NCBI GenBank assembly: GCA_963732335.1
Contig: CAVSZO010000005.1
Span: 1-64,000 of the forward strand
From: Desertimonas sp963732335
Lineage (GTDB): Bacteria; Actinomycetota; Acidimicrobiia; Acidimicrobiales; Ilumatobacteraceae
Length of the DNA: 64,000 nucleotides
Direction: 5' to 3'
Shown: positions 54,798 through 63,527 of the stretch, piece after piece
How the letters are laid out: every line of letters begins with the position of its first letter
How positions within the stretch are numbered: position 1 is the first letter of the stretch
Notes under the pieces: model-generated
What the model saw: the letters and a program-made list of their open reading frames with translations, nothing else
What the model was told of the DNA's origin: nothing
Database searches by the model: none
Program-made: the position numbers and the translations under genes

Positions 54798-55638
54798 TGA
54801 GCCGGCGCGACGGGCGCGGCATGCTCGGTCACCCGACGCTGGTGCTGCTCTGCGCCCTGTGGGCCGTGCCGATCCTCGGGCTCCTCGTCAGCTCGTTCCG
54901 CACGCCGTTCGACGCCGCCCGCACCGGCTGGTGGGACGCCTTCGGCAACCCCGGCTCGTTGACGCTCGGCAACTACCGCGAGGTACTCGACACCAACGGG
55001 CTCGGCGAAGCCATCGTCAACAGCCTCGTCGTCACCGTCCCGGCCGTCGTGATGATGATGACCGTCGGCTCGGTTGCCGCCTACGGGCTGGCGCGGATGC
55101 CCTTCCGGGGTCGAGGTGCCATCGCCGCCGCCGCCCTCGTGCTCGCCGTCGTGCCGATCCAGGTGGTCCTCGTGCCGGTGCTCCGGATCTACGACCGAAC
55201 CGGCCTCGGTGGCACGTTCACCGGGATCTGGCTCGTCCACGTCGGGCTCAGCCTGCCGTTCTGCATCTTCCTGCTGCGCAGCTTCTTCGCCGCCCTGCCC
55301 GACGAGCTGTTCCAGGCCGCCGAGCTCGACGGCGCCGACACGCTCGTCGCCTTCGTGCGCATCGCCCTGCCGCTTTCACGCCCGGCGCTCGCCTCCGTCG
55401 CGATCTTTCAGTTCATCTGGGTCTGGAACGACCTCCTCATCGCCCTCATCTTCCTCGGCGGCGACCCGGACGTGGCCCCGCTCACCGTCACCATCGCCAA
55501 CCTCGTCAACGCCACGACCGGTGAGGGCACGCAGCTGCTCGCCGCCGCGGCGTTCATCGCCATGGCCCTGCCGATGGTGATCTTTTCGCCCTCCAGCGCT
55601 ACTTCGTCGGCGGCCTGCTCGCCGGCGCGGTCAAGTGA
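54797..55638 (+). CDS. Sugar ABC permease, MalG-like (one frameshift at 3' end)
   Basis: About 280 residues: HPTLVLLCALWAVPILGLLV, SFRTPFDAARTGWWDAFGNP, VGSVAAYGLARMPFRGRGAI, and EAA loop QAAELDGADTLVAFVRIALP with VAIFQFIWVWNDLLIALIFL. An indel near 55585 separates the end FALQRYFVGGLLAGAVK, the classic MalG tail, from the body; without the correction the frame would run on into the hydrolase gene. ATG overlaps the preceding stop. Completes the importer. Confidence 0.85.
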
Positions 55639-55645
55639 GCCACGA

Positions 55646-56437
55646 TTGAGCACCGTCCATCGTGCCGCCGGACTTGCCGTCGACGACCCTGGGGGTGATG
55701 GCCGTCCGTTCGTGTGGGCGCACGGACTGACGTCGAGCCGCGCCGCTGAGGACGCCACCGGTTTGTTCCCGTGGTGGGAAATCGACGGTCTCCGAGTGAT
55801 CCGCTACGACGCCCGCGGCCACGGCGCCTCACCCGGGCCAGCCGATCCCGCTGCGTATGAGTGGCCGGCGCTCGCCCTGGACATGGTTGCCGTTCTCGAC
55901 GCGACCGGTCTCGGCCGTTGTGCCATCGGCGGGGCCTCGATGGGATGCGTCACGGCGCTCGGCGCCACGTTGATCGTCCCGCAACGGATCGATCGTCTCG
56001 TCCTCGTGACTCCGCCGACGGCTTGGAAGAGCCGCGCGGCGCAGCGCGTCGTCTACGAGGAGGCCGCCCGGCTCGTCGACCGCGGTGGAACGCCGGCGCT
56101 GATCGAGTCGAGTGGCGGCGAGACACCACCGGCGGTGCTTGGCGACGCCGGTGCGCTCGCCCATCGAGCCGGACTCGAACAGGTCGGCGCGATGGACCCT
56201 GATGTGCTCGCCGCCATTCTCCGGGGTGCGGCGGTCTCCGACCTGCCACCGCCCGACGTGTTGGCGGCGATCGAGCAACCGACCCTCGTGCTCGCGTGGG
56301 TCGACGATGCCGGACACCCGTTTTCGACGGCGGAGACCCTCGCCGACACACTGCCGGCCGCCGAGCTCCACGTCGCCTCCGACATCGCCGCGATCCGCCG
56401 CTGGCCGGCTCTCGTCGAGAAGTTCCTCCTCGGGTAG
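55646..56437 (+). CDS. Alpha/beta-fold hydrolase
   Basis: About 263 residues. GRPFVWAHGLTSSRAAEDAT is the oxyanion segment, VIRYDARGHGASPGPADPAA the next family block, and the nucleophile elbow is GGASMGCVTALG with the expected serine. The acid is probably in LVLAWVDDAGHPFSTAETLA; the expected late histidine is not obvious (the end reads SDIAAIRRWPALVEKFLLG), so activity is uncertain. TTG 55646 is the only early start in frame; a true ATG may have been lost to error. Placed eight bases after the importer permease, it may act on the imported compound. Confidence 0.7.
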   Translation: MSTVHRAAGLAVDDPGGDGRPFVWAHGLTSSRAAEDATGLFPWWEIDGLRVIRYDARGHGASPGPADPAAYEWPALALDMVAVLDATGLGRCAIGGASMGCVTALGATLIVPQRIDRLVLVTPPTAWKSRAAQRVVYEEAARLVDRGGTPALIESSGGETPPAVLGDAGALAHRAGLEQVGAMDPDVLAAILRGAAVSDLPPPDVLAAIEQPTLVLAWVDDAGHPFSTAETLADTLPAAELHVASDIAAIRRWPALVEKFLLG

Positions 56438-56489
56438 ACCTCGCCCGAGCCATGCTCGACGGTCATCGATGATGCGGCCCGGTCCGAAT

Positions 56490-56518
56490 GACACGGTTCT
56501 TCCCCAGATGGCCGAGTG
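56490..56518. repeat. GACACG-TCTTCCCCA repeat unit, distant copy
   Basis: GACACGGTTCTTCCCCA plus GATGGCCGAGTG; differs from 32738-32766 at three of 29 positions. Lies in the 81-base gap between convergent genes, immediately before the stop codon of the peptide-binding protein. Confidence 0.6.
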
Positions 56519-58139
56519 TCAGCCGGTGAATCCGAGGTTCTCGAGGCGCAAGCCGAGCGTCGGGTTCACGCTTGCTCCAACCACGTCATTTCGCATCAGG
56601 TAGTTGATCGTCTCGTAGTGCACGAAGATCAACGGCGCCTCTTCCTGCACGATCTGGCGGATCTCGGTGTACATCGCCTTGCGCTCGGCGTCGTCGGTCG
56701 ACTGGCGGGCGGCGTCGATCATCGCGTCGAGGTCGGGGTTCGAGTACTGCATTGCGTTTGCGCCGGCGCCGGACTTGACGACGAGTGAGTAGAAGTTGTC
56801 CGGATCGACGCTGCGCTCTTGGTACGCCGAGGTGATCTGGTAGTCGCCGGAGCTGTAGCGGTCGAACCACACGGACACGTCGACCTGTTCGATCTCCATG
56901 TTGATGCCGATCTCCCTGAGCTGGTCACGAACGACCTCGCCGGTCTTGAGCAGCTCCGGATACTGCGGCAGGCCGAGATAGGTGACCGTCAGCTCTTCGG
57001 TGATCCCGGCGGCGGCGAGCAGCTCCCTGGCCCGCTCGATGTCGGGTCCACCGGCGTACACGTCGGCGTCGTCGAACCACGTCGACCCGCTCGGCACCTC
57101 GGCGAGGCCGACCTCGCCGGCGCCGAAGTAGGCGACGTCGCGGATGGCGGTGCGATCGAGCGCCCAGGCGACCGCCTGACGCACCTCGACCTGATCAAAG
57201 GGCGCGGCGGTCACGTTCATCGCCAGGAAGTCGGGGATGCCGGCGGTCGGCGAGGTCACGTAGTTGAACGCCTCGTCGGTGCTGAGCGTTTCCAGCTGCG
57301 AGAGGGGGACGGCGTCGACCCACTGCAGCTCGCCCGACCGCAGACCGTCGATGCGCCCCTGGTCGACGAGCAGGAAGCGCAGCTCGACGCCGTCAAAGGC
57401 CGGCTTCCCCTCGATGAAGTACTCCGGCATTCTTCTCCAGCGTGACGAGCTGACCCTGAACCCACTCGACGAACTTGAACGGACCCGTGCCGATCGGGTC
57501 GCGTGACGGGTCGCCCGCCTCGATCGCCACCTGGTTGACGATCTGGCCGTTGTTCGCCAGGTTGGTCAGGAACGGGCCGAACGGGGTCTTCAGGGTGAAC
57601 GTCACCTGGGCGTCGCCGGTCCTGGCCACCGAGTCGATCGAGTCGAACAGGGTCGAGTAGGCGCTGGCCGTGGCCGGATCGAGGATGCGCTCGAACGTGT
57701 ACACGACGTCGTCGGGCGTGAACGGCTCACCGTTGTGGAACGTCGCGTTCGTCACGAGGTCGAACACCCAGGTGGTGTCGTCGGTCGCCGCCCACTCGGT
57801 TGCGAGGACGCCGTAGAACGAGCCGTCCGTGTCGATGTCGATGAGCTTGGAGAAGATGTTGTCGTAGACCTGGGCGCCGGTGTAGATCACCGAGGTCGCC
57901 GGGTCGAGCGTGTCGGGTTCTCCGGTCAGCGCTCCGACGAGCGTTCCTCCCGGCACGATCGTCCCCGGCCGACCGGCGACACGGCGCGCCGCGCTCCTCG
58001 CTGCTCCCGCGTCGACGGTGCCGGATGCGAGGAGGGCGGGAAGGCTGCCGACCCCCACCAGTCCGAGACCGGCCCGCTGGATGAAGGTGCGCCGCGACGT
58101 GCCGCCGCCGTCGGGGTTCGGAGTGTTGACCTTGTTCAT
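56519..58139 (-). CDS. Peptide/oligopeptide ABC substrate-binding protein, Tat-exported (one frameshift)
   Basis: Family 5 solute-binding protein, about 540 residues. Twin-arginine signal GTSRRTFIQRAGLGLVGVGS leads to GGTLVGALTGEPDTLDPATS, the N-terminal signature of this family. Others: EPFTPDDVVYTFERILDPAT, DPIGTGPFKFVEWVQGQLVT, VRQAVAWALDRTAIRDVAYF and, near the end, EEAPLIFVHYETINYLMRND. An indel near 57430 splits it. ATG 58139 has a GAAAGG ribosome site. Last gene of the minus-strand dpp-like operon, 30 bases after a hydrolase gene. Ligand may be a peptide or another amide. Confidence 0.85.
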
Positions 58140-58169
58140 TGGTAATGCCTTTCGCAATTGGTCAGTTGG

Positions 58170-58964
58170 TCAGTGTCGGGACAGGTAGTCGAGGTAGGTC
58201 TTGTTGAACGCCGCCGGGTGCTCCCACATGCAGGCGTGGCCACCCGTCGTGGTCGCAAACTCGGCGCCGGGGACGAGGGCGTGCAATTGCTGCGACAGCC
58301 GGACAGGGATCAGGATGTCCACCTCGCCGGCGAGCACGAGCGTCGGGACGGAGAGCGAGCCGAGCCGGTCGGTGGTGTCGTGGGTGCGGATGACCCCGAG
58401 CTGGGCGAGGTAGGCGTCGACTGACATCGTCATCGCCGCCATCTCGGCCTCGAACGCCGCGGCATCCTCCGGATGGTCCTCGAAGAACGGCACCGTGAAC
58501 GCCCAGAGCAAGACGTCGCGCATGATGAACGGCACCCCGTTGACCGGGGCCATGTCGTGCCACATCGAGAACATCCGCGAGCAGAACGGGCCTGGCGCCG
58601 CATACGTGCAGGCGAACGTCACGCTGGCGAGGTCGTCCGGGTAGGCGAGGGCGTACTCCTGGGCGATCATGCCGCCCATCGACACACCCATCAGGTGGAA
58701 GCCACTGAGGCCGAGGTGGTCGACGAGCGCCTTGGCGTCGTCGGCCAGCAGGCGGCTCGTGTACGGGCCCGGTGGCGTCGAGGACAACCCGACGCCGCGA
58801 TTGTCGTAGCGCAGAACTCGATGGCCGGCGGCGAGGAAGTCGGCCATCTGGAAGTCCCACGTGTTGAGGTCGTCGGCGAGACCGTTGACGAGCACGATCG
58901 TGCTGGCGCCGTCGCCCTCGAGCGAGTAGTTGATGTCGATGCCGTTGACGGAGGCGGTGGGCAT
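58170..58964 (-). CDS. Alpha/beta-fold hydrolase in the peptide-importer operon
   Basis: A 264-residue intact hydrolase: NYSLEGDGASTIVLVNGLAD (oxyanion), VLRYDNRGVGLSSTPPGPYT (family block), nucleophile elbow LMGVSMGGMIAQEYALAYPD, acid in TLVLAGEVDILIPVRLSQQL and histidine in TTTGGHACMWEHPAAFNKTY. Full triad present. It resembles lactone/enol-lactone or carbon-carbon hydrolases (3-oxoadipate enol-lactonase-like). ATG 58964 lies nine bases after the stop of the ATPase gene, so it is in the operon and probably attacks the imported substrate. Confidence 0.85.
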   Translation of the reverse strand: MPTASVNGIDINYSLEGDGASTIVLVNGLADDLNTWDFQMADFLAAGHRVLRYDNRGVGLSSTPPGPYTSRLLADDAKALVDHLGLSGFHLMGVSMGGMIAQEYALAYPDDLASVTFACTYAAPGPFCSRMFSMWHDMAPVNGVPFIMRDVLLWAFTVPFFEDHPEDAAAFEAEMAAMTMSVDAYLAQLGVIRTHDTTDRLGSLSVPTLVLAGEVDILIPVRLSQQLHALVPGAEFATTTGGHACMWEHPAAFNKTYLDYLSRH

Positions 58965-58973
58965 GGATGCTCC

Positions 58974-59940
58974 TTAGGTCGGGCTCGGGACGGGGAGAAC
59001 GGCAAGGTGGCAGGCAGTGCGACGGGTCGGGCTCAGCTCCCGATCGATGGGCCGCTCGGCGGTGCAACGGTCGATCGCCATCGGACACCTCGGGTGGAAC
59101 GCACACCCGCTCGGGACGTCGATGGCGCTCGGGATCTCGCCGGCGAGCTGCGGCGCGACGCGGCGGGCGGGATCAGGTATCGGTGCGGCGGCGAGCAGTG
59201 CCCGCGTGTACGGATGGGCCGGGGCAGTGAACAGCTCGGTGGTCGGGGCGATCTCGATGATCCGCCCGAGGTACATCACTGCGACGCGGTCGGCGAGATG
59301 CTCGACGACCGACAGGTCATGGGTGATGAACACCACAGTCAGCCCGTGCTCGTCGCGCAGGGTCGCGAACAGGTTGAGGATCTGCGCCTGGACGGACACG
59401 TCAAGTGCCGAGACCGGCTCGTCGGCGACGAGGAGCCGCGGCTGTGGCGCCAGCGCCGCGGCGATGCCGGCCCGCTGACGCTGACCGCCCGACAGCGTGC
59501 CCGGGCGTCGGTCGGCGAGAACCGACCCGATCCCGACCTCGGCGAGCACGTCGCGCGACGCGGACATCTCGTTCCTCGCGCGTGCCGATGTGCATCGCGT
59601 CGAGCCCTTCGCGCACGCTGCGCCGCACGGTCCACCGGGGGTCGAGCGAGCCGAAGGAGTCCTGGAAGACCGGTTGCACGGCGCGGCGCAACCGTGCGTC
59701 ATCGGGATCGAACGGCTGGCCGTCGAGCAGGATCGAGCCGGCCGTCGGCGCGGTCAGCCCGAGGACGCACCGTCCGAGGGTGGTCTTGCCCGAGCCTGAC
59801 TCTCCGACGATGCCGAGGATCTCGCCCGCCCGAATTTCGAGGTCGACCTCGTCGACCGCGTGGAGCGAACGCCGCCGCTGTCCGTGGACGCGGAACTCCT
59901 TGGACACGCCGCGTAGCTCGACCACCACGTCGCTGGTCAC
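58974..59940 (-). CDS. Peptide ABC importer ATP-binding subunit, DppF-like (one frameshift)
   Basis: About 322 residues. Walker A GIVGESGSGKTTLGRCVLGL, Q-loop QPVFQDSFGSLDPRWTVRRS, then after an indel near 59573 the signature LSGGQRQRAGIAAALAPQPR, Walker B LLVADEPVSALD and H-loop VVFITHDLSVVEHLADRVAV. The C-terminus (SGCAFHPRCPMAIDRCTAER) is the oligopeptide-type cysteine block. GTG at 59940 overlaps the previous stop by four bases. Energises the importer in the cytoplasm with the DppD-like partner. Confidence 0.85.
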
Positions 59941-60950
59941 TCCACACCTCCGGCATGGAGCCAGCACGCCACGTCGTGGTCGGCGGCGAGCATCGAGGTC
60001 GGCGGTCGCCGCTCGCACCGAGGGCCGGCGTGGGCGCAGCGGGGCATGAACCGGCATCCGGGAAGCTCTCCCGTGAGGTCGGGAACCGTCCCGGCGATCA
60101 CCTGCAGCGACCCGGGTCGGTGACCGACGGTCGGCATCGCCTCGAGAAGGGCGGTTGTGTACGGGTGTCCGGGCCGCTCGAACAGCGCGGCGGTCGGTGC
60201 CCGCTCGGCGATCTGCCCGGCGTACATGGCGACGACGCGGTCGCACACCGTGGCGACGACACCGAGGTCGTGGGTGATCAGCACGACCGCCGTGCCGCGC
60301 CGGTCGAGGAGCCGCAGCAAGAGGTGGAGGATCTGCGCCTGGATCGTCACGTCCAGCGCCGTCGTCGGCTCGTCGGCGATGATCAGCGACGGGTCGTTCA
60401 CGAGCGCTGCGGCGATCACGACGCGCTGGCGCATGCCGCCGCTGAGGCGGTGCGGGGGATCGCCGTAGCGTGCCCGCGGATCGGGGATGCCAACCTCACC
60501 GAGCGCGTCGAGGGCTCGCCGGCGGGCGACCGACCGCGACACCTTGGCGTGGGCCCGGACGGCCTCGGCGACCTGCTTGCCGACCGGATACGTCGGGTCG
60601 AGCGACGTCATCGGGTCCTGGACGATGGTGGCGATCCGGTTGCCGCGGAGTTGGCGCAGCCGCTCCGGGTCGGCCCCGATGAGTTGCTCCCCGTCGTAGC
60701 GGATCGAGCCGTCGACCTCGGCGCCTGCCGGCAGCAGCCCGAGAACGGCCGATGCCACCGTCGACTTGCCGCATCCGGACTCACCGACCAGGCCGAGCAC
60801 CTCGGAGCGGCGCACGGAGAAGGTGATGTCGTCGACGGCGGAGACGGGTCCGTGGTCCGAGCGGTAGCGCACCGACAGGCCGTCGATCTCGAGCAGTGCG
60901 CCACCGGCGACGGCTCCGGCGACCAGTGTGGGGGCGGCCTCGACCTTCAC
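59937..60950 (-). CDS. Peptide ABC importer ATP-binding subunit, DppD-like
   Basis: A 337-residue intact ATPase: Walker A LGLVGESGCGKSTVASAVLG, Q-loop TIVQDPMTSLDPTYPVGKQV, signature LSGGMRQRVVIAAALVNDPS, Walker B LIIADEPTTALDVTIQAQIL and H-loop VVLITHDLGVVATVCDRVVA. The oligopeptide-type C-terminus is GCRFMPRCAHAGPRCERRPP. GTG 60950 overlaps the DppC-like stop. Works as a heterodimer with the DppF-like subunit. Confidence 0.9.
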   Translation of the reverse strand: MKVEAAPTLVAGAVAGGALLEIDGLSVRYRSDHGPVSAVDDITFSVRRSEVLGLVGESGCGKSTVASAVLGLLPAGAEVDGSIRYDGEQLIGADPERLRQLRGNRIATIVQDPMTSLDPTYPVGKQVAEAVRAHAKVSRSVARRRALDALGEVGIPDPRARYGDPPHRLSGGMRQRVVIAAALVNDPSLIIADEPTTALDVTIQAQILHLLLRLLDRRGTAVVLITHDLGVVATVCDRVVAMYAGQIAERAPTAALFERPGHPYTTALLEAMPTVGHRPGSLQVIAGTVPDLTGELPGCRFMPRCAHAGPRCERRPPTSMLAADHDVACWLHAGGVE

Positions 60951-61810
60951 GCCACACCGCCGCTGCGGGCGATCCGCCGGCGGATCCCGTCGCCGACGAA
61001 GTTGAAGGCGAGCACCGTGACGGCGATGGCGAGCCCGGGGAAGATCTCCGCCCACGGTGCTCGCACCAGCGTCTCGCGCCCTTCGTAGAGCATCAGGCCG
61101 AGGCTCGGTGTTGGCGGCTGCGTCCCGAGTCCGAGGAACGACAGGGCGGCCTCGATCTGCATCGAGAAGCCCATCAACACAGCTGCCTGCACCACCACAG
61201 GTCCGACTGAGTTCGGCAGGACGTGACGGATGGCGATGCCGAAGTCACCCATCCCGCGCGCCCGCGAGCCGTCGACGAACGGGAGCGTGGACACGACCTG
61301 CGCCGAGGAGCGCATGACCCGGGCCAGGATCGGGAAGAAGATCACGGCGATGGCGATCAGCGTGACGTGGGTGCCCGTGCCGAGGATCGAGATCAGGCTG
61401 ATGGCGAGCAGCAGGGCAGGGAGAACGAGGACCATGTCGACCGGGCGCATCAGCCACAGGTCGACTCGTCCGCCCGAGTAACCGGCGAGCAATCCGAGGG
61501 GGACACCGACGAGCGCGGCCAGCCCGATCGAGCCGGCCGAGACGAGCAGCGAGATGCGGAAGGCGTAGAGCACCCGCGACAGCACGTCGCGGCCGAGGGC
61601 GTCGGTCCCGAACGGATGACGGAGTGTCGGGCCGACGAGCAGCCTCCCGCTGTCGATCGATTCGGGATCGTGCGGGGCGATCCAGGGAGCGAGGAGGGCG
61701 GCGATGACGAGCACGCCGAGGATCGCCGCACCAGCGATCAGCCGGCGATCTGCCCGCCGTACCGTCACCCGCGGCGGGCCGACAGCAGCAGCGATCACCG
61801 GCGCCGTCAT
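60947..61810 (-). CDS. Peptide ABC importer permease, DppC-like
   Basis: A 287-residue intact membrane subunit: LIAGAAILGVLVIAALLAPW, HPFGTDALGRDVLSRVLYAF (the DppC signature), then GSRARGMGDFGIAIRHVLPN, which is the ATPase-coupling loop, and AALSFLGLGTQPPTPSLGLM. ATG 61810 overlaps the DppB-like stop (ATGA). Six helices in the usual places. Forms the channel with DppB-like permease. Confidence 0.9.
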   Translation of the reverse strand: MTAPVIAAAVGPPRVTVRRADRRLIAGAAILGVLVIAALLAPWIAPHDPESIDSGRLLVGPTLRHPFGTDALGRDVLSRVLYAFRISLLVSAGSIGLAALVGVPLGLLAGYSGGRVDLWLMRPVDMVLVLPALLLAISLISILGTGTHVTLIAIAVIFFPILARVMRSSAQVVSTLPFVDGSRARGMGDFGIAIRHVLPNSVGPVVVQAAVLMGFSMQIEAALSFLGLGTQPPTPSLGLMLYEGRETLVRAPWAEIFPGLAIAVTVLAFNFVGDGIRRRIARSGGVA

Positions 61811-62766
61811 GCCATCGCTCCGTCGGCAACTCGCGGGTCGATGACACCGACGAGCACATCGACGAGCAGGTTGACGGCGATGAACATCACCGCCAGGACG
61901 AGGATCCCGCCCTGCACGACCGTGTAGTTGCGTTGGTTGATGGCGACCACGGTCAACCTGCCGAGGCCAGGCAGCCCGAAGGCGTACTCGATCACGATCG
62001 ATCCGCCGAGCAGCACGCCAAATTGGATGCCGATGACGGTGAGGATGGGGACGCCGGCGTTGCGCAGAGCGTGGCGGAACACGATGTTGCGTTCCGCGAC
62101 GCCCTTGGCGCGGAGGTAGCCGGCGAACGGCTGAGCGAGGGCGTCCTCGATCGTGCTCCGCGTGGTGCGGGCGATGTAGGCGGCCTCGCCGATCGCCAGC
62201 GTCGCGACGGGGAGCACCATGTAGCGCAGGTTTCCGACGAAGTCCTCGGTGATCGGCACGTAGCCCGACGGCGGGAGCCAGCCCAGCGTGCCGGCGAACA
62301 GCAGCACGAGCATGATGCCCAGCCAGAAGTCGGGAATGCTGATCCCGGCGATGACGAACGCCTCGGTCCCACCGCGCCAACCGGCGCCGCGGCTTGCCGC
62401 CAGCACACCGAGCGGGACGCCCACGAGCGTCGCCAACGCCATCGCCAACACGGTGAGCTCGATCGTCACCGGCAGTGACGTGGCGAGCAGCGAGGAGAGC
62501 TCGGCGCCGGAGACGTAGTCGTTGCCGAAGTCGCCGCGGATGAGGTCGGAGAGCCAGCTGGCGTACTGGGCGGGGAGCGGCTCGTCGAGACCGAGCTCGT
62601 CGCGGATGGCCGCGACGTTCTCCGGCGTGGCGCGGAATCCCAACATCGTTCGCACCGGATCGCCGGGAACGAGACGGATCAGCAGGAACACGAACACACT
62701 GAGCGTGAGCAGCACCGGGATCGTGACGAGCACCCGGCGGCCGACGAACAACAGCCGGCCACTCAT
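61807..62766 (-). CDS. Peptide ABC importer permease, DppB-like
   Basis: A 319-residue intact membrane subunit. FVGRRVLVTIPVLLTLSVFV then LLIRLVPGDPVRTMLGFRAT is the DppB N-terminus; GDFGNDYVSGAELSSLLATS, IEDALAQPFAGYLRAKGVAE (coupling loop) and GGSIVIEYAFGLPGLGRLTV follow. ATG 62766 overlaps the GntR stop by four bases, an unusual order with the regulator inside the operon. Confidence 0.9.
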   Translation of the reverse strand: MSGRLLFVGRRVLVTIPVLLTLSVFVFLLIRLVPGDPVRTMLGFRATPENVAAIRDELGLDEPLPAQYASWLSDLIRGDFGNDYVSGAELSSLLATSLPVTIELTVLAMALATLVGVPLGVLAASRGAGWRGGTEAFVIAGISIPDFWLGIMLVLLFAGTLGWLPPSGYVPITEDFVGNLRYMVLPVATLAIGEAAYIARTTRSTIEDALAQPFAGYLRAKGVAERNIVFRHALRNAGVPILTVIGIQFGVLLGGSIVIEYAFGLPGLGRLTVVAINQRNYTVVQGGILVLAVMFIAVNLLVDVLVGVIDPRVADGAMA

Positions 62767-63527
62767 CTCGGCGGCGCTCCGTCGTCGACGGTGGCGTACA
62801 CCTCGCGGAACATCGTCTCGGTGAGGCTGAAGTGCTCGGCGGCGAGACGTGCAGCGAGTTCGGCGTCGCCGGCGATCACGGCGTCGACGAGTGCCGGGTG
62901 CTGCTCGAGGGCTCGCTCGCGGAGGGCCGGCGTGTAGGGCTCCGCCTGGAAGCCCAGCGAGACCTTGAGCCGGAGCTCGGCGGAGAGCTCGAGCAGGTAG
63001 GTGTTGTGCGTCGCCGCGGCAATCGCCCGGTGCAGCGACTCGTCGGCAGCTCGCGACGCTTCACGGGAGGAACCCGCCGAGCGGTAGGCGTCGAGCGCTT
63101 CCCTGATCGCCGCCACATCGTCAGGCGTCCGGCGCTGCGCGGCGGTCGAGGCGACGAGTCCCTCGACGAGCGTGCGGAAGTCGAACAACACCTCGAACTC
63201 GGGCCACGCCGGCAGCAACGTGCGCCGTACGGCGTCCTGGGCGGCGGACCAGTCGAACGGCAGCACGTAGGCACCACCGCTACGGCCGCGGAGGATCTCG
63301 ACCAGTCCGAGGCTGGCGAGCCGCTGTAGCGCCTCGCGGATCGTCGGCCGACCGGCGCCGAGCATCAGCGCCAGCTCGCGCTCGGCCGGAAGGCGCTGCC
63401 CCTCGACGAACTCGCCGAGGGCGATCGCCGTCACCAGTCGATCGGCGATCTGCTGGGCGGCGTTGCGGCGGTCGAGCGGGGCGATCCGCCCACCGAGCTC
63501 GGTCAGCGCCCGCGGCTCGTCGTTCAT
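62763..63527 (-). CDS. FadR/FCD-type GntR regulator
   Basis: A 254-residue regulator. Winged helix AAQQIADRLVTAIALGEFVE, LMLGAGRPTIREALQRLASL, GLVEILRGRSGGAYVLPFDW; C-terminal FCD domain with metal or acid-binding residues in VLFDFRTLVEGLVASTAAQR, ADESLHRAIAAATHNTYLLE and ALEQHPALVDAVIAGDAELA (conserved D-x3-H, H, H). ATG 63527 overlaps the M20 stop (ATGA). Being in the middle of the operon it would be co-expressed and autoregulated. Intact. Carboxylic acids are typical effectors. Confidence 0.85.
   Translation of the reverse strand: MNDEPRALTELGGRIAPLDRRNAAQQIADRLVTAIALGEFVEGQRLPAERELALMLGAGRPTIREALQRLASLGLVEILRGRSGGAYVLPFDWSAAQDAVRRTLLPAWPEFEVLFDFRTLVEGLVASTAAQRRTPDDVAAIREALDAYRSAGSSREASRAADESLHRAIAAATHNTYLLELSAELRLKVSLGFQAEPYTPALRERALEQHPALVDAVIAGDAELAARLAAEHFSLTETMFREVYATVDDGAPPR

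Noticed and set aside
53834..56437. 867-residue open frame joining permease start, second permease and hydrolase
   Set aside because: It arises from indels; the true proteins (MalF-like in another frame, MalG-like ending at 55638, hydrolase from 55646) have normal sizes and family ends.
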